From: an uncultured Eubacteriales bacterium
GTDB taxonomy: Bacteria; Bacillota; Clostridia; Lachnospirales; Lachnospiraceae
Direction: 5' to 3'
Assembly (NCBI GenBank): GCA_900314775.1
Contig: OMWM01000001.1
Span: 1-64,000 of the forward strand
Length of the DNA stretch: 64,000 bases
Shown: positions 45,242 to 56,407 of the stretch, piece after piece
How positions within the stretch are numbered: position 1 is the first letter of the stretch
Layout of the letters: each line of letters starts with the position of its first letter
Position numbers and translations under genes: made by a program
The notes under the pieces: model-generated
Databases searched by the model: none
Told to the model about the DNA's origin: nothing
The model's input: only the letters and a program-made list of their open reading frames with translations

Positions 45242-45370
45242 ACTCCTTTCTCTTTCTGCAGGAAACCTGCGTTTTGGATCAGCGGATACGGACCTCCGCT
45301 CACCCTCTATGTCAATCGGGTGCGCCTAGGTGCAGGAACACCCGGATCAACCTGCTTAACAAGCGTCGGC
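45242..45370 (-). promoter_or_regulatory. Structured leader of the surface-protein gene
   Basis: 129 bases between two genes of the operon fold into at least three hairpins: CGGGTG / CACCCG, AGCGGA / TCCGCT and GCAGG / CCTGC. There is no T-run and no good -10 box. I do not recognise it as a known riboswitch class; it may control translation or stability of the last cistron. Confidence 0.4.
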
Positions 45371-46243
45371 TCAAATACCCAGCCAGACGCAAAGTGCCGC
45401 CAGAGCAGCCGCTCTTAAAATCGCAAACCAGATCTCATTGCCCTTTAATCTGCGGATACCTGTGCTGATATTGCCTTTCGGGCAGACATCAATGCACTTG
45501 CCGCACTGGAAACAATCGCCCCGGACCTCAGCCGTCCCGCACTGCGGCAGTTCTATATCCGACGGGCAGATGCGCGAGCAGGCACTGCATTCTTTCAGGC
45601 ATGTCTCCCGGTCACGGTGCAGGGAAAAGACCGGCAATACCGGAATCAGGGAAAAGACTGCTCCCATCGGACAGATAAACCGGCAGAAGAATCTTTCGCT
45701 GAAGAACATGCAGGCCAAAAGTCCCAACAGAATAATCCAGCCGGCTATGTATCCCTTTGCTTTCGGCCGCAGCGCCTGCAGCATGGAAAACACATCCCAC
45801 GGGCTGCTGCCCTGCAGCCTGCTGTAAACACCTGCGAAACACAGCAGCACGATGGCCGCCAGTATAAAATATCTGAGCACCGGCAAAACGGCTGCCGTTT
45901 TGTCCTTCATCTTCCACGGTCTCTTTTTTCTCTTCCGGCACCAGATCGTATAGAGGCCGTGCAGCGCATCCCCGAGCGAACCGAAGGCACAGGCATAGCC
46001 GCAGAAGAACCGGCCGAAAACAATGGTGAACAGGCAGATCGTCACAAGGGCCGACAGGAAAGAAGTCCATTCAACCGGCTGCCCTGTGCCAAGCTGCGTG
46101 AAAATGTATTTCACGCCTGAAAAGGCCGACGTGAATACCGAGGGAAAGAAAATAAAGAAAAATATCTGAATAGCGGCCCGGACCCATTTATGTGCGCTCT
46201 TCCGGCGCCGCACTGCATTCATGTTCTCCCTTTTCTCCATCAC
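45371..46243 (-). CDS. NapH/PceC-like membrane Fe-S protein
   Basis: About 290 residues with five or six membrane helices. Two membrane-embedded motifs, FGRFFCGYACAFG and FFCRFICPMGAV, are those of NapH/NosR/CcoG-type proteins. Two [4Fe-4S] motifs follow on the cytosolic side: CLKECSACSRICP and CFQCGKCIDVCP. Such proteins pass electrons from quinol or cytosolic donors across the membrane, often to flavinylated domains. The start is uncertain: GTG-ATG at 46243-46238 overlaps the preceding stop, and an ATG at 46222 has the better GGGAG. It should feed the FMN-binding proteins encoded beside it. Confidence 0.88.
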   Translation of the reverse strand: MMEKRENMNAVRRRKSAHKWVRAAIQIFFFIFFPSVFTSAFSGVKYIFTQLGTGQPVEWTSFLSALVTICLFTIVFGRFFCGYACAFGSLGDALHGLYTIWCRKRKKRPWKMKDKTAAVLPVLRYFILAAIVLLCFAGVYSRLQGSSPWDVFSMLQALRPKAKGYIAGWIILLGLLACMFFSERFFCRFICPMGAVFSLIPVLPVFSLHRDRETCLKECSACSRICPSDIELPQCGTAEVRGDCFQCGKCIDVCPKGNISTGIRRLKGNEIWFAILRAAALAALCVWLGI

Positions 46244-46668
46244 TGCACCGCCTTTTCCAGTGCGTCCGACACGGCGTCACGGATTCCTGTCGAGCTGAAG
46301 GTGGCGCCGCTGATCAGATCGACATCCGTACTTTGTGCGGCGATAATGTCATCTGTAAGCTGCTCGGCCATTGAGAAATAGCTGCCATCCTCGCCATCAT
46401 GCGACGTAATATCAATCGCCGTGATTTTCCCGTCCTGCACGGTCACATCTGCACTGATCGGTCCGCCGAATCCCTGTCCGGTGCCGCTGTAAGTTCCATC
46501 CGCATATCCGCCGCCTTCCTGCGCATTTTCTGTCTGCTGCGCCTGTGCCTGGGCTTTCAGCTGCGCGATTTCTTCGCTTTTGGCTCTGGAATCCAGCGTG
46601 CTGTTGTAAAATACAAGGGTCAGCACAATCGCCGCAAGACTGATACTTCTAGTCAATAAACCATGCAT
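46240..46668 (-). CDS. Membrane-anchored single-domain FMN-binding protein
   Basis: 142 residues from the ATG at 46666-46668, behind GGGAGG (a longer frame would include that site). N-terminal membrane helix (5-22), a Gln/Ala-rich coiled linker (30-52), then one FMN_bind domain with ADGTYSGTGQGFGGP and flavinylation motif DLISGATFSS (Thr123). Its stop overlaps the start of the NapH-like gene. It resembles RnfG in build and could be the first acceptor outside the membrane. Confidence 0.88.
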   Translation of the reverse strand: MHGLLTRSISLAAIVLTLVFYNSTLDSRAKSEEIAQLKAQAQAQQTENAQEGGGYADGTYSGTGQGFGGPISADVTVQDGKITAIDITSHDGEDGSYFSMAEQLTDDIIAAQSTDVDLISGATFSSTGIRDAVSDALEKAVQ

Positions 46669-46679
46669 ACTGCCTCCCA

Positions 46680-48347
46680 TTACCGCGCCGCTTTCAAAGC
46701 TTCATCAACCGCGCTGACTATGGCTTCGGAAGACCATGTCGCGCCGCTTACGGCCTGTATATCCTGTGTACCGTTTTTCTGAAAAATCTGCTGTGCCACA
46801 CCGGTCTTCTTCGATGTGCCATTCAGCGCACGTTCTATAAAACCGGCGTCATCATCTGTATAGCCATCCCCGCTGCCCGCTGCATTTTCAATCCTGACGA
46901 TTTTTCCGTTTTCCACGGTAACGTCAAGGGAAAGCGTGTAGGCATCAAAGTCGCCGTCCGTGCCCGGATCAACCGGTACAGACGCGGTGTAAATACCGTC
47001 TTTATATAAGCTGCCGGTATCTGTCTGGTCATCCGTGCCGTCCTCACCCGGCGTATCTGTATCCTGGCCGGTATTCCCGCTGCCCTGCTGCGTTATTTTT
47101 TCCGCCTGCGCGAGTGCATCCCTGATGGCTTCCAGAATGCCGCAGGAACTGTACGTTGCACCGGACACCGTCGCCACATCCGTCGTCTGCCCGTTGATAA
47201 CAGACGAAAGCACACTCCTGGCCTTTGAGAAAAAGGTATCGGTTTCCTGATCCGCGCTGAGAATGGTGACCGAGCGCAGCGTATGGTTCTCTATGGCAAC
47301 GCTGACGCTGATCTCACCGCCGAAGCCGTCACCCGTGCCGGTATAAACGCCGTCTGCATAAGGAAATTTCCCTTTCTCGTAGTCCGCCGGCGTATCCTGA
47401 TCGCCGCTGTCTGTATTTTCTGTCTGATTCCCGCCGCTCTGCGTATCCGTCTGCTGCGTATCTGACTGACTTTGATCGGATCCCGCATTGTTTACCGCTG
47501 CCTTGGCAATGGCATTGGACGCCGCTTCCAGTATGCCGCGGGAACTGAAGGTCGCACCCGAGACGGCATCCAGTCCGGAAACGCCGTTATTGCTTACAAT
47601 CTGTCCGCATAAAACGGAGGCTCTGGAAAAATATTCCGGCGTGTCGTGATGTTCCGTCACTTCCACGCTGGCGATCTTCCCGCCGCTGATGGTCACGGAA
47701 ACCGTGGTGACTCCGCCAAAGCCTTGTCCGCTGCCTGTATAGGTTCCATCCGCCATCTCCTGCGGCGTCTCGCTGACGGCAATGCTGACACTGCCGGACC
47801 CGCCGGTTGTGCCCGAACTGCCGGCGAAGTTATCAGAAACCTCCTGACCTGCCGCTCTCTTCAGTGCATTTCTGACTGCCTCGATGATGCCGCGGGAACT
47901 GTAGGTCGCGCCGGACACCGTATCCACAGAAGTCGACTGCTTCTGTATAATCGTATTAATCAGAGCCGATGCCCGGCTGAAATACGAAGGTGTATCCTGA
48001 TTGCTCACCACATTAATCGCTGTAATTTTATGGTCCTTTATGGTCACCTGCACCGTGGTCTTTCCATTCTGGAAGCCGCGGCCGCTGCCCTCATAGACGC
48101 CGTCCGCGCAGGAGGCAAGATCGACATCCTCACCCTGTGCAGCTGCATCGTCCGTCTGCGTTTCCTGATTTTCTGTTTCCCGGGTGTCTTTGTCTTTCTG
48201 ATTTGTCTCCGCTGCCTGCACCGTATTGCCGGTCAGGTCATCCTGTGACGGGGGAATATAACCGCTTAAGGCACTGCCTGCGCAAAGGCCCACCACCAGG
48301 CACGGAATCAGCGGTGCCATCGTCCTGATTTTCTTTTTCATGCTCAT
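46680..48347 (-). CDS. Exported protein with four FMN-binding domains
   Basis: 555 residues: basic start, hydrophobic signal or anchor (10-30), then four FMN_bind domains joined by Ser/Gln/Asp/Thr-rich linkers. Flavinylation motifs: DTVSGATYSS (Thr148), DAVSGATFSS (Thr266), ATVSGATYSS (Thr398) and QAVSGATWSS (Thr536). Domains 1-3 share the ADG(V/T)Y(E/T)G(S/T)G.GF start; domain 4 is of the longer GDFDAY type, like the FMN domain of the surface protein. If all four are modified, the protein would be a short flavin wire. It lies 21 bases behind apbE and 11 before the single-domain protein. Confidence 0.9.
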   Translation of the reverse strand: MSMKKKIRTMAPLIPCLVVGLCAGSALSGYIPPSQDDLTGNTVQAAETNQKDKDTRETENQETQTDDAAAQGEDVDLASCADGVYEGSGRGFQNGKTTVQVTIKDHKITAINVVSNQDTPSYFSRASALINTIIQKQSTSVDTVSGATYSSRGIIEAVRNALKRAAGQEVSDNFAGSSGTTGGSGSVSIAVSETPQEMADGTYTGSGQGFGGVTTVSVTISGGKIASVEVTEHHDTPEYFSRASVLCGQIVSNNGVSGLDAVSGATFSSRGILEAASNAIAKAAVNNAGSDQSQSDTQQTDTQSGGNQTENTDSGDQDTPADYEKGKFPYADGVYTGTGDGFGGEISVSVAIENHTLRSVTILSADQETDTFFSKARSVLSSVINGQTTDVATVSGATYSSCGILEAIRDALAQAEKITQQGSGNTGQDTDTPGEDGTDDQTDTGSLYKDGIYTASVPVDPGTDGDFDAYTLSLDVTVENGKIVRIENAAGSGDGYTDDDAGFIERALNGTSKKTGVAQQIFQKNGTQDIQAVSGATWSSEAIVSAVDEALKAAR

Positions 48348-48368
48348 CTGTCTGCCTGTCCTTTCGTT

Positions 48369-49478
48369 TTATGGATGAACCACCGTCATCCCGCGGTCTG
48401 TATCGAAACTATCTGCAATCCCTTCGCTTACATACAGACGGCCGTCCTCATCTTCCAGAATAAAATCAAAATCCTGGCTGTTTTCCCGCCAGTATGCGAA
48501 TGCCTTGTCTGCCCCCATGATAAAAAGTGTCGTTGACAGCCCGTCCGCCAGCGTGCCGTCGCTGCTGATTACTGTTGAAGAGATCACGCCGCTATCCGCC
48601 GGCCGACCTGTCGCCGGATCGATGATGTGGTGGTACGTCTTGCCATCTTCTTCAAAATATCTTTCGTACCCGCCGGATGTGATGGCTGCTTTATCGGTCA
48701 GTGAAAGAATGCCAAGATATGCACTGGAATCATCCGGGTCCTGAATGCCTACCTTCCAGGGGGTTCCATCGGTTTTCGATCCGATTGCCTGCACGTTGCC
48801 GCCGAGGCTCACGATGCCGCTCGTCACGCCGTAGCTGCTGAAAATCTCGGCAATCCGCGAGCTTGTATATCCTTTGGCAATACCGCCGAGGTCAATTTCC
48901 ATATCCGTTTTGCCGAATGAAACCGTGTGATTCTCCTCGTCCAGACTGATCTGCGCGGCATCAGCCAGAGACAGTGCCTGCGCGATCTCCTCATCGTCCG
49001 GCACGTGGTAATCCTGCGTCGGAAATCCCCAAAGCTGCATGACCGGATAGATTGCGATATCAAACGTGCCGTCAGTACTCTGATAAAGATCCAGCGATCT
49101 GCCAATCAGATATTCTGTGTCTTCTGATACCGCACCGCCCCCGGCATCATTCAGCTGCGCGATTTCGCTGCCTTGCATGCCGGTGGAAAGCAGATTGTCG
49201 AGCCGCTCTATTTCATTCACGGATGCAGTCACCGCTTCCTCTGCCTGATCGCCATATGCCTTGACTGTCATATAAGTGTCCATGGCGAAAATGTCCTGGG
49301 AAACCGAGCCATCTTCCCCTTTATAGAGATCAAATTTCACATCCTCAAGAGAAACTGTTTCTGATTCCTGTGCGGCTGTCTGCGCTGCCTCTGACTGACT
49401 GGTCTGCCCGGAAGCACCGCAGCCAGCAAGGCACAGACACAGCAGTGCTGAAATAACTATGCTGGAAATTTTTTTCAT
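48369..49478 (-). CDS. apbE: FAD:protein FMN transferase, lipoprotein (second copy)
   Basis: 369 residues with lipoprotein signal (SALLCLCLAGC, Cys20), a Ser/Gln/Glu linker, and the ApbE domain from about residue 60: FAMDTYMTVKAYG, DLGGIAKGYTSSRIAEI, SLGGNVQAIGSK, HHIIDPATGRPADSGV and DGLSTTLFIMGADKA. It is only distantly like the Rnf-linked copy, so the two probably serve different targets. As first gene of the operon it should flavinylate the FMN-binding proteins that follow. Confidence 0.95.
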   Translation of the reverse strand: MKKISSIVISALLCLCLAGCGASGQTSQSEAAQTAAQESETVSLEDVKFDLYKGEDGSVSQDIFAMDTYMTVKAYGDQAEEAVTASVNEIERLDNLLSTGMQGSEIAQLNDAGGGAVSEDTEYLIGRSLDLYQSTDGTFDIAIYPVMQLWGFPTQDYHVPDDEEIAQALSLADAAQISLDEENHTVSFGKTDMEIDLGGIAKGYTSSRIAEIFSSYGVTSGIVSLGGNVQAIGSKTDGTPWKVGIQDPDDSSAYLGILSLTDKAAITSGGYERYFEEDGKTYHHIIDPATGRPADSGVISSTVISSDGTLADGLSTTLFIMGADKAFAYWRENSQDFDFILEDEDGRLYVSEGIADSFDTDRGMTVVHP

Positions 49479-49501
49479 TTATTACATCCTTACTGATATT
49501 A

Positions 49502-49571
49502 GTTATCGCTAACCACCGTCTCTGAAAAAAAGAGCATAGGCTCTTTTTATTAAGTTAGTCTCTGATAACTT
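49502..49571 (-). promoter_or_regulatory. Leader of the flavin operon: two inverted repeats around a terminator-like hairpin
   Basis: GTTATCGCTAAC (49502-49513) and AAGTTA...TAACTT with an 8-base spacer (49552-49571) are inverted repeats. Between them AAAAAGAGC / GCTCTTTTT with a CTAT loop and a T-run (49525-49549) looks like an intrinsic terminator. AGTTATC at the outer edge can also pair with GATAACT on the other side, enclosing the hairpin. It may be an attenuator, or paired operators; the GTTA-N4-TAAC spacing recalls DtxR-like metal regulators, which is a guess. Confidence 0.5.
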
Positions 49572-49580
49572 TGCGTTGTT

Positions 49581-49610
49581 ATTATAGTTTTTCCAGCCAG
49601 ATCCTGTCAA
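49581..49610 (-). promoter_or_regulatory. Promoter of the flavin relay operon
   Basis: TTGACA (49605-49610), 18 bases, TATAAT (49581-49586) on the minus strand, giving a leader of about 95 bases before apbE. Confidence 0.8.
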
Positions 49611-49656
49611 TGCAGCTGATAATAGTTTTTCTCATTAGAGGAAATGAAAGAAAATT

Positions 49657-49912
49657 TTACGCGAAAAGGGTATAAAGAAAATCATAAAGCGCATGCACCA
49701 GAACGGGGATCCAGAACGTTCCTGTTTTTTCTTTCAAAAACAGGCAGCTGGAAATTACCATCGACGGATAAACATTGCGCAGAAAATACAGAGAAGCCTT
49801 CCCGGTTGGCTGTTGATCGCTGACGTATCCGGCAGCGTTCCTTTCCTTTTTCATAATACATATAGCTGATGGTAAGCAGGCAGTTCAGTCCTTCCCGTAT
49901 GCTGACCAGCAA
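49657..49912 (-). pseudogene. Remnant of a CPBP-type membrane protease
   Basis: Two short overlapping minus-strand frames, neither with a whole domain. The end of one, KTGTFWIPVLVHALYDFLYTLFA in part, matches the last CPBP motif (H...N/D-F-L region), while the EExxxR motif is missing. It looks like the decayed 3' part of a gene. The rest of 49611-49946 holds nothing else I can support. Confidence 0.45.
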
Positions 49913-49946
49913 AACCCCGCCTTCCTCTGCGGAAAGCGGGGCTTGC

Positions 49947-50714
49947 TTAATGTTTGTTTTTCTGTAATTTTTCCTGCATCTCGATCATCTCAAGCGAATT
50001 GAACCGCTTATCAACATAGATGCGCCGGAAACGGTCGGTTATGCTGCTCAGCTCCTTCATCACTTCATCACTGAGCGTAAACCCGAAGAGTTTTTCATAC
50101 GGACTGCTTACGATATAGCGCATGGTATACAGGCAGGTCGGGCTGACTGCAATGGACCCGCGCCGGATCTTCTCACGGCATGCATCGCAGACCATGCCGC
50201 CGAGCCGCAGGGAAAAATGATGGAGATTTTCCCGGCGGCGGCACGAGACGCACTCGAAAACCTGCGGGCCCTCACCGTTTACCGCCATGACCCGGAGCTC
50301 AAAGATGCGCCGGATCAGCTCCAGCGGAATGCGCCGGCGGCAAAGCGCCATGACCGACACGTAGAGGAGCTTGAGCATCTCCTTGTCGTCCGCATTTTCG
50401 CGGCCGTAATAATCCGCAAATTCGAGAAAATAAAACCCGTAAAGCGCTGCATCCAGATCTGTCCGCAGCTGTTCAAAATACTGCGTGATCCCGGCAGACG
50501 TGATGCGGTACGCCGTCCGCGACTCGTAAACCTCAAAGGTGCCGAAGGCAAACGGCTCGGAAGAGGCCATCAGGCTGCTCCCGGGTTTCCGCGCTCCATG
50601 CATGAATCCATGGATCTTGCCGCGCTCCGCCGTCAGAATCACGACGCGTTTGTCGTACTCACCGACCGGCATGGAGGAAATCACCATGCCGGTTACCCTT
50701 TCCTGCTGTGTCAT
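49947..50714 (-). CDS. recO: DNA repair protein RecO
   Basis: Loads RecA with RecF and RecR onto gapped DNA. 255 residues: N-terminal OB fold (VISSMPVGEYDKRVVILTAERGKIHGFMHGARK split over residues 10-45) and a C-terminal helical part with a zinc site CVSCRRR and CDAC. Its start abuts the era stop; era-recO is a usual clostridial order. Confidence 0.95.
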   Translation of the reverse strand: MTQQERVTGMVISSMPVGEYDKRVVILTAERGKIHGFMHGARKPGSSLMASSEPFAFGTFEVYESRTAYRITSAGITQYFEQLRTDLDAALYGFYFLEFADYYGRENADDKEMLKLLYVSVMALCRRRIPLELIRRIFELRVMAVNGEGPQVFECVSCRRRENLHHFSLRLGGMVCDACREKIRRGSIAVSPTCLYTMRYIVSSPYEKLFGFTLSDEVMKELSSITDRFRRIYVDKRFNSLEMIEMQEKLQKNKH

Positions 50715-51620
<906 letters not shown>

Positions 51621-51656
51621 TTTCTTTCCATCCTTGTCCTGTTGAAGCTGCCTCAC

Positions 51657-54590
51657 TTATCTCGTAAGCACCGTGATGCGCTCGAACTTATCCCGGTGCT
51701 CTTCCACTTTCTGCTGGCTGCCGACAACGCAGATACCGCCTTCATCCGCAATGGCGCGGATTGCCGGTGCGAGCGCCCGGATCTTCTCCGGCGTCACGCT
51801 CAGGATCTCATCCCTCGTTTTCTGCATGTCCGCCTCGGTCCGGCCGATCATGTAAGCGGCCAGCGACCGCGCGCCTTCCGCCGGCGGCAGAAGCGGTGCG
51901 TCGATACCGGCAAAGGTACCGACCACATATTTCATCATCTCGCGCTCATCCGGGTCAAAATGTTCCACATAATCCGCCGCTTCCCGGAATGCCTGATACG
52001 TCTTTTCCAGGTGCGGATCGCGGTAGGAGGTGAAATAGCCGTATCCGTTAAAGCCGAAATCGCACATCACGCCGTAAGCGCCGCCAAGCACGCGGACACG
52101 GTTCCACAGATATTCGGTCGAGAAAATATTTCTGAGCACCTGAAAAGCGCCCGTATAAGAAACGCCGGATGTGCGGTAGCTGCCGGCCACGGTATCGTAC
52201 TGCACCATACCGGCCGTTGTGAATGCCTCATTGCGATACGGGCATGTGCCGTACTGCTTCGGCGCCTTCTCCTCAGCCGTAAGCGCTGTATCAAAGAGGC
52301 CGCCGGCAAAGCTGTCCATTGCCTGCCTTCCGGCCGCAATCCCATCGTCGGTGCAGATCCAGTCTGTGAAAAGATTGTCTCTGCGGAATATTTTCCCGGC
52401 AAGCTCCTGCAGCTTCTCACTCAGCGCCGCGCATTTCTCATCATAATGGTCGAGCAGATCGCAGATCGTGTGATAATATTCGATGCCGGATGTCAGCTCG
52501 TCAAACCAGCTGACCTCTCTGATATAGGAATACGCACGGCGGATGCCGATCGAATGGCCGTTTGTGTTGAATTCCGACTCCATTCTCGATTTCTGCATCT
52601 GCAGCACTTCCTTAAGACGCGCCTTGTCGGAGAAATCGGTTTCTGTCAGCATCTCCCGCATCAGATCCAGCATGTCGCCGGTCCGCTCGAACAGCGCCCG
52701 GCCTTCCATCCGGAAATACGCTTTGAACTGATCCGTTCCCTGCATGGTAAATTCCGCAATATTCGTATAGATACCGCCCGTGCAGAAATTGATCTCGTCG
52801 TTCAGGTCTTCATATGAATGCTTCGCCGTATCCATATTGCCGATCGCCTCGGAAAGTATGCCAAGATACCGGGCATCATCGGCCGTCAGGTGACGGACAT
52901 CAAACAGCATCGTCACATAGTTGATGCCGTTGGTCGCAATCGGATGCTGCAGCTGCAGATAGCCGCTGCGCTGCAATTCCCTGTTCTTGAGCGGCAGAAC
53001 ATTTCTGCGGATATCCTCCCTTGTCAGCACCGGAATCTTCTCCAGAACCTCTTTCGGAGACGGCTCGCTCTGATATGCCTTGAGCTGCGCCGTCCGGTCG
53101 ATCATGTCCTGCACCTCATCGGCCGAAAGGGATGCCTTCTTCTGCGCCAGCTTCTCGCGCAGCTGCGCATCTCTTGTCTGCATCAGATTCTTATCCGGCT
53201 TTAAGATCACCACCGAAGAATGCGGATTGCCGAGCAGACAGGTGCGGATCAGCTGCTCAAAATATCCGTTTGCCGCATCCCGGCGGATTTCCCGGAATAC
53301 TTTCCCGTAGGATAAGGTAGTAAACGGCTTGGTTTCATCATAGAGCCAGCTGCTCATCATCTGCAGTCCCAGCATCAGGCCGCGCGGAAAGCGGCCGGTA
53401 TCATTTTCCCGGAGTCTGAATTCGAAGAAATTCAGCGTGCCCTCGACCGTATGCGGATTGAGACCTTCGTCTGCAATGCGCGTCAGCTCATCCTGAATCA
53501 GGGCGAGAATCTCCTCGCTGCGTGCCGGGTCCATGCCCTTGATCACAAGGGAAAAATACGGCTGCAGGATGTCCGTCTCGAAGCTGCCGTATACATCTTC
53601 GCCGAGTCCCTGCTGCAGAAGCGCCTTCTTGAGCGGCGCGGACTGATTCTCCAGCAGCATGTACTCAAGCATGACAAAGGCATACTGGAGCTTCGGGTCC
53701 TGGTTGTCTTCGATGACCCAGTTCTCCGCCAGATACGAAGAATCATCGCCGTCCTCGGTAACCGGATAGAAAGCCTCCGTCTGTCTGCTCTGCGCAAAAG
53801 ACGGCTGGCGGTCCGGTTCGGAATCGATCGGCTTGTAATCATAATGGCTCAGATATTCACGGTCGAGATACGCCAGCCGTTCACCGAAATCCATATTGCC
53901 GTAGAGGTAAATATAGGAATTGGACGGACGATAGTACCGGCGGTGAAAATCCAGAAACTGCTCATAGGTCAGCTGCGGGATCTCATCCGGATCGCCGCCC
54001 GACTCATAGTGATAGATTGTATCCGGATACAGGGAATTTACAATATTCCTGTTCAGGATCTCGTCCGGCGCGGAATACGCGCCGCGCATCTCGTTATAGA
54101 CGACGCCGTTATAGGTCAGCTCCTCTTCCGGGTCGGTGATCTCGTAATGCCAGCCCTCCTGGCGGAAAATCTCGTCATGCTGATAGATCGCCGGATGAAA
54201 AACCGCATCGAGATAGACATCCATCAGGTTGCGGAAATCCTGATCATTGCAGCTTGCCACCGGAAACATCGTCTTGTCCGGATAGGTAATCGCGTTCAGA
54301 AACGTGTTGAGTGAACCCTTGAGGAGCTCGATAAAAGGATCCTTGGCCGGATACCTGTCTGAACCACAGAGCACGGAATGCTCCATGATATGCGCCACAC
54401 CGGTACTGTTCTTCGGCGGCGTACGGAAACCGATAAAAAACACCTTATTGTCATCCTGATTGGCCAGCAGCGCAACCCGCGCACCTGTTTTCTTATGCCG
54501 CAGATAAACGGCATCGGAATCCTGTTCCTCAATCCAGGTGCTGCTGATCAGCTCATATGCCTCAGGAATCTGTTTTACATCAAATGCCAA
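51657..54590 (-). CDS. M16C (insulinase/presequence protease-like) peptidase
   Basis: Zinc peptidase of 977 residues, normal for M16C. The inverted zinc motif HIMEH (HxxEH) is at about residue 87, with the downstream acidic ligand in the NEMRGAYSAPDE region. Four M16 domains in one chain form a closed chamber that degrades unfolded peptides. No signal peptide, so cytosolic. It precedes era; the era start lies 36 bases after its stop. Confidence 0.93.
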   Translation of the reverse strand: MAFDVKQIPEAYELISSTWIEEQDSDAVYLRHKKTGARVALLANQDDNKVFFIGFRTPPKNSTGVAHIMEHSVLCGSDRYPAKDPFIELLKGSLNTFLNAITYPDKTMFPVASCNDQDFRNLMDVYLDAVFHPAIYQHDEIFRQEGWHYEITDPEEELTYNGVVYNEMRGAYSAPDEILNRNIVNSLYPDTIYHYESGGDPDEIPQLTYEQFLDFHRRYYRPSNSYIYLYGNMDFGERLAYLDREYLSHYDYKPIDSEPDRQPSFAQSRQTEAFYPVTEDGDDSSYLAENWVIEDNQDPKLQYAFVMLEYMLLENQSAPLKKALLQQGLGEDVYGSFETDILQPYFSLVIKGMDPARSEEILALIQDELTRIADEGLNPHTVEGTLNFFEFRLRENDTGRFPRGLMLGLQMMSSWLYDETKPFTTLSYGKVFREIRRDAANGYFEQLIRTCLLGNPHSSVVILKPDKNLMQTRDAQLREKLAQKKASLSADEVQDMIDRTAQLKAYQSEPSPKEVLEKIPVLTREDIRRNVLPLKNRELQRSGYLQLQHPIATNGINYVTMLFDVRHLTADDARYLGILSEAIGNMDTAKHSYEDLNDEINFCTGGIYTNIAEFTMQGTDQFKAYFRMEGRALFERTGDMLDLMREMLTETDFSDKARLKEVLQMQKSRMESEFNTNGHSIGIRRAYSYIREVSWFDELTSGIEYYHTICDLLDHYDEKCAALSEKLQELAGKIFRRDNLFTDWICTDDGIAAGRQAMDSFAGGLFDTALTAEEKAPKQYGTCPYRNEAFTTAGMVQYDTVAGSYRTSGVSYTGAFQVLRNIFSTEYLWNRVRVLGGAYGVMCDFGFNGYGYFTSYRDPHLEKTYQAFREAADYVEHFDPDEREMMKYVVGTFAGIDAPLLPPAEGARSLAAYMIGRTEADMQKTRDEILSVTPEKIRALAPAIRAIADEGGICVVGSQQKVEEHRDKFERITVLTR

Positions 54591-54669
54591 AATAAGCCTC
54601 CATTCGTTTATTGGTAAAAGATATTATATCATACTGCACCGGCTTTTGCCGTCCGGAATGCCGGAAAGC

Positions 54670-54711
54670 AAAAAAGACTTCCGCATCTGCCCAGGGGCAG
54701 ATACGGAAGTC
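54670..54711 (-). terminator. Terminator of guaB
   Basis: GACTTCCGTATCTGCCC / GGGCAGATGCGGAAGTC, 17 pairs with one G-T, loop CTG and six T's on the minus strand. Confidence 0.92.
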
Positions 54712-54724
54712 CGCAATCTCGCGA

Positions 54725-56258
<1,534 letters not shown>

Positions 56259-56361
56259 AGAATTCCGCCTTGTTTTCATCTGCTGCAGACTGAACCGGAC
56301 AATACCAGCCGCCGCCTGCGGCAAAATGTGCGCAAAAATATTTCCGCCGACCGGCACCTGC

Positions 56362-56398
56362 AAAAAAGAACAGATCAGCAAATCTCCTGATCTGTTCT
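56362..56398 (-). terminator. Terminator of the PH-domain gene
   Basis: Perfect 12-bp stem AGAACAGATCAG / CTGATCTGTTCT, eight-base loop, TTTTTT run on the minus strand. 56259-56361 shows no gene or other signal. Confidence 0.9.
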
Positions 56399-56407
56399 CT
56401 GTCTGCC

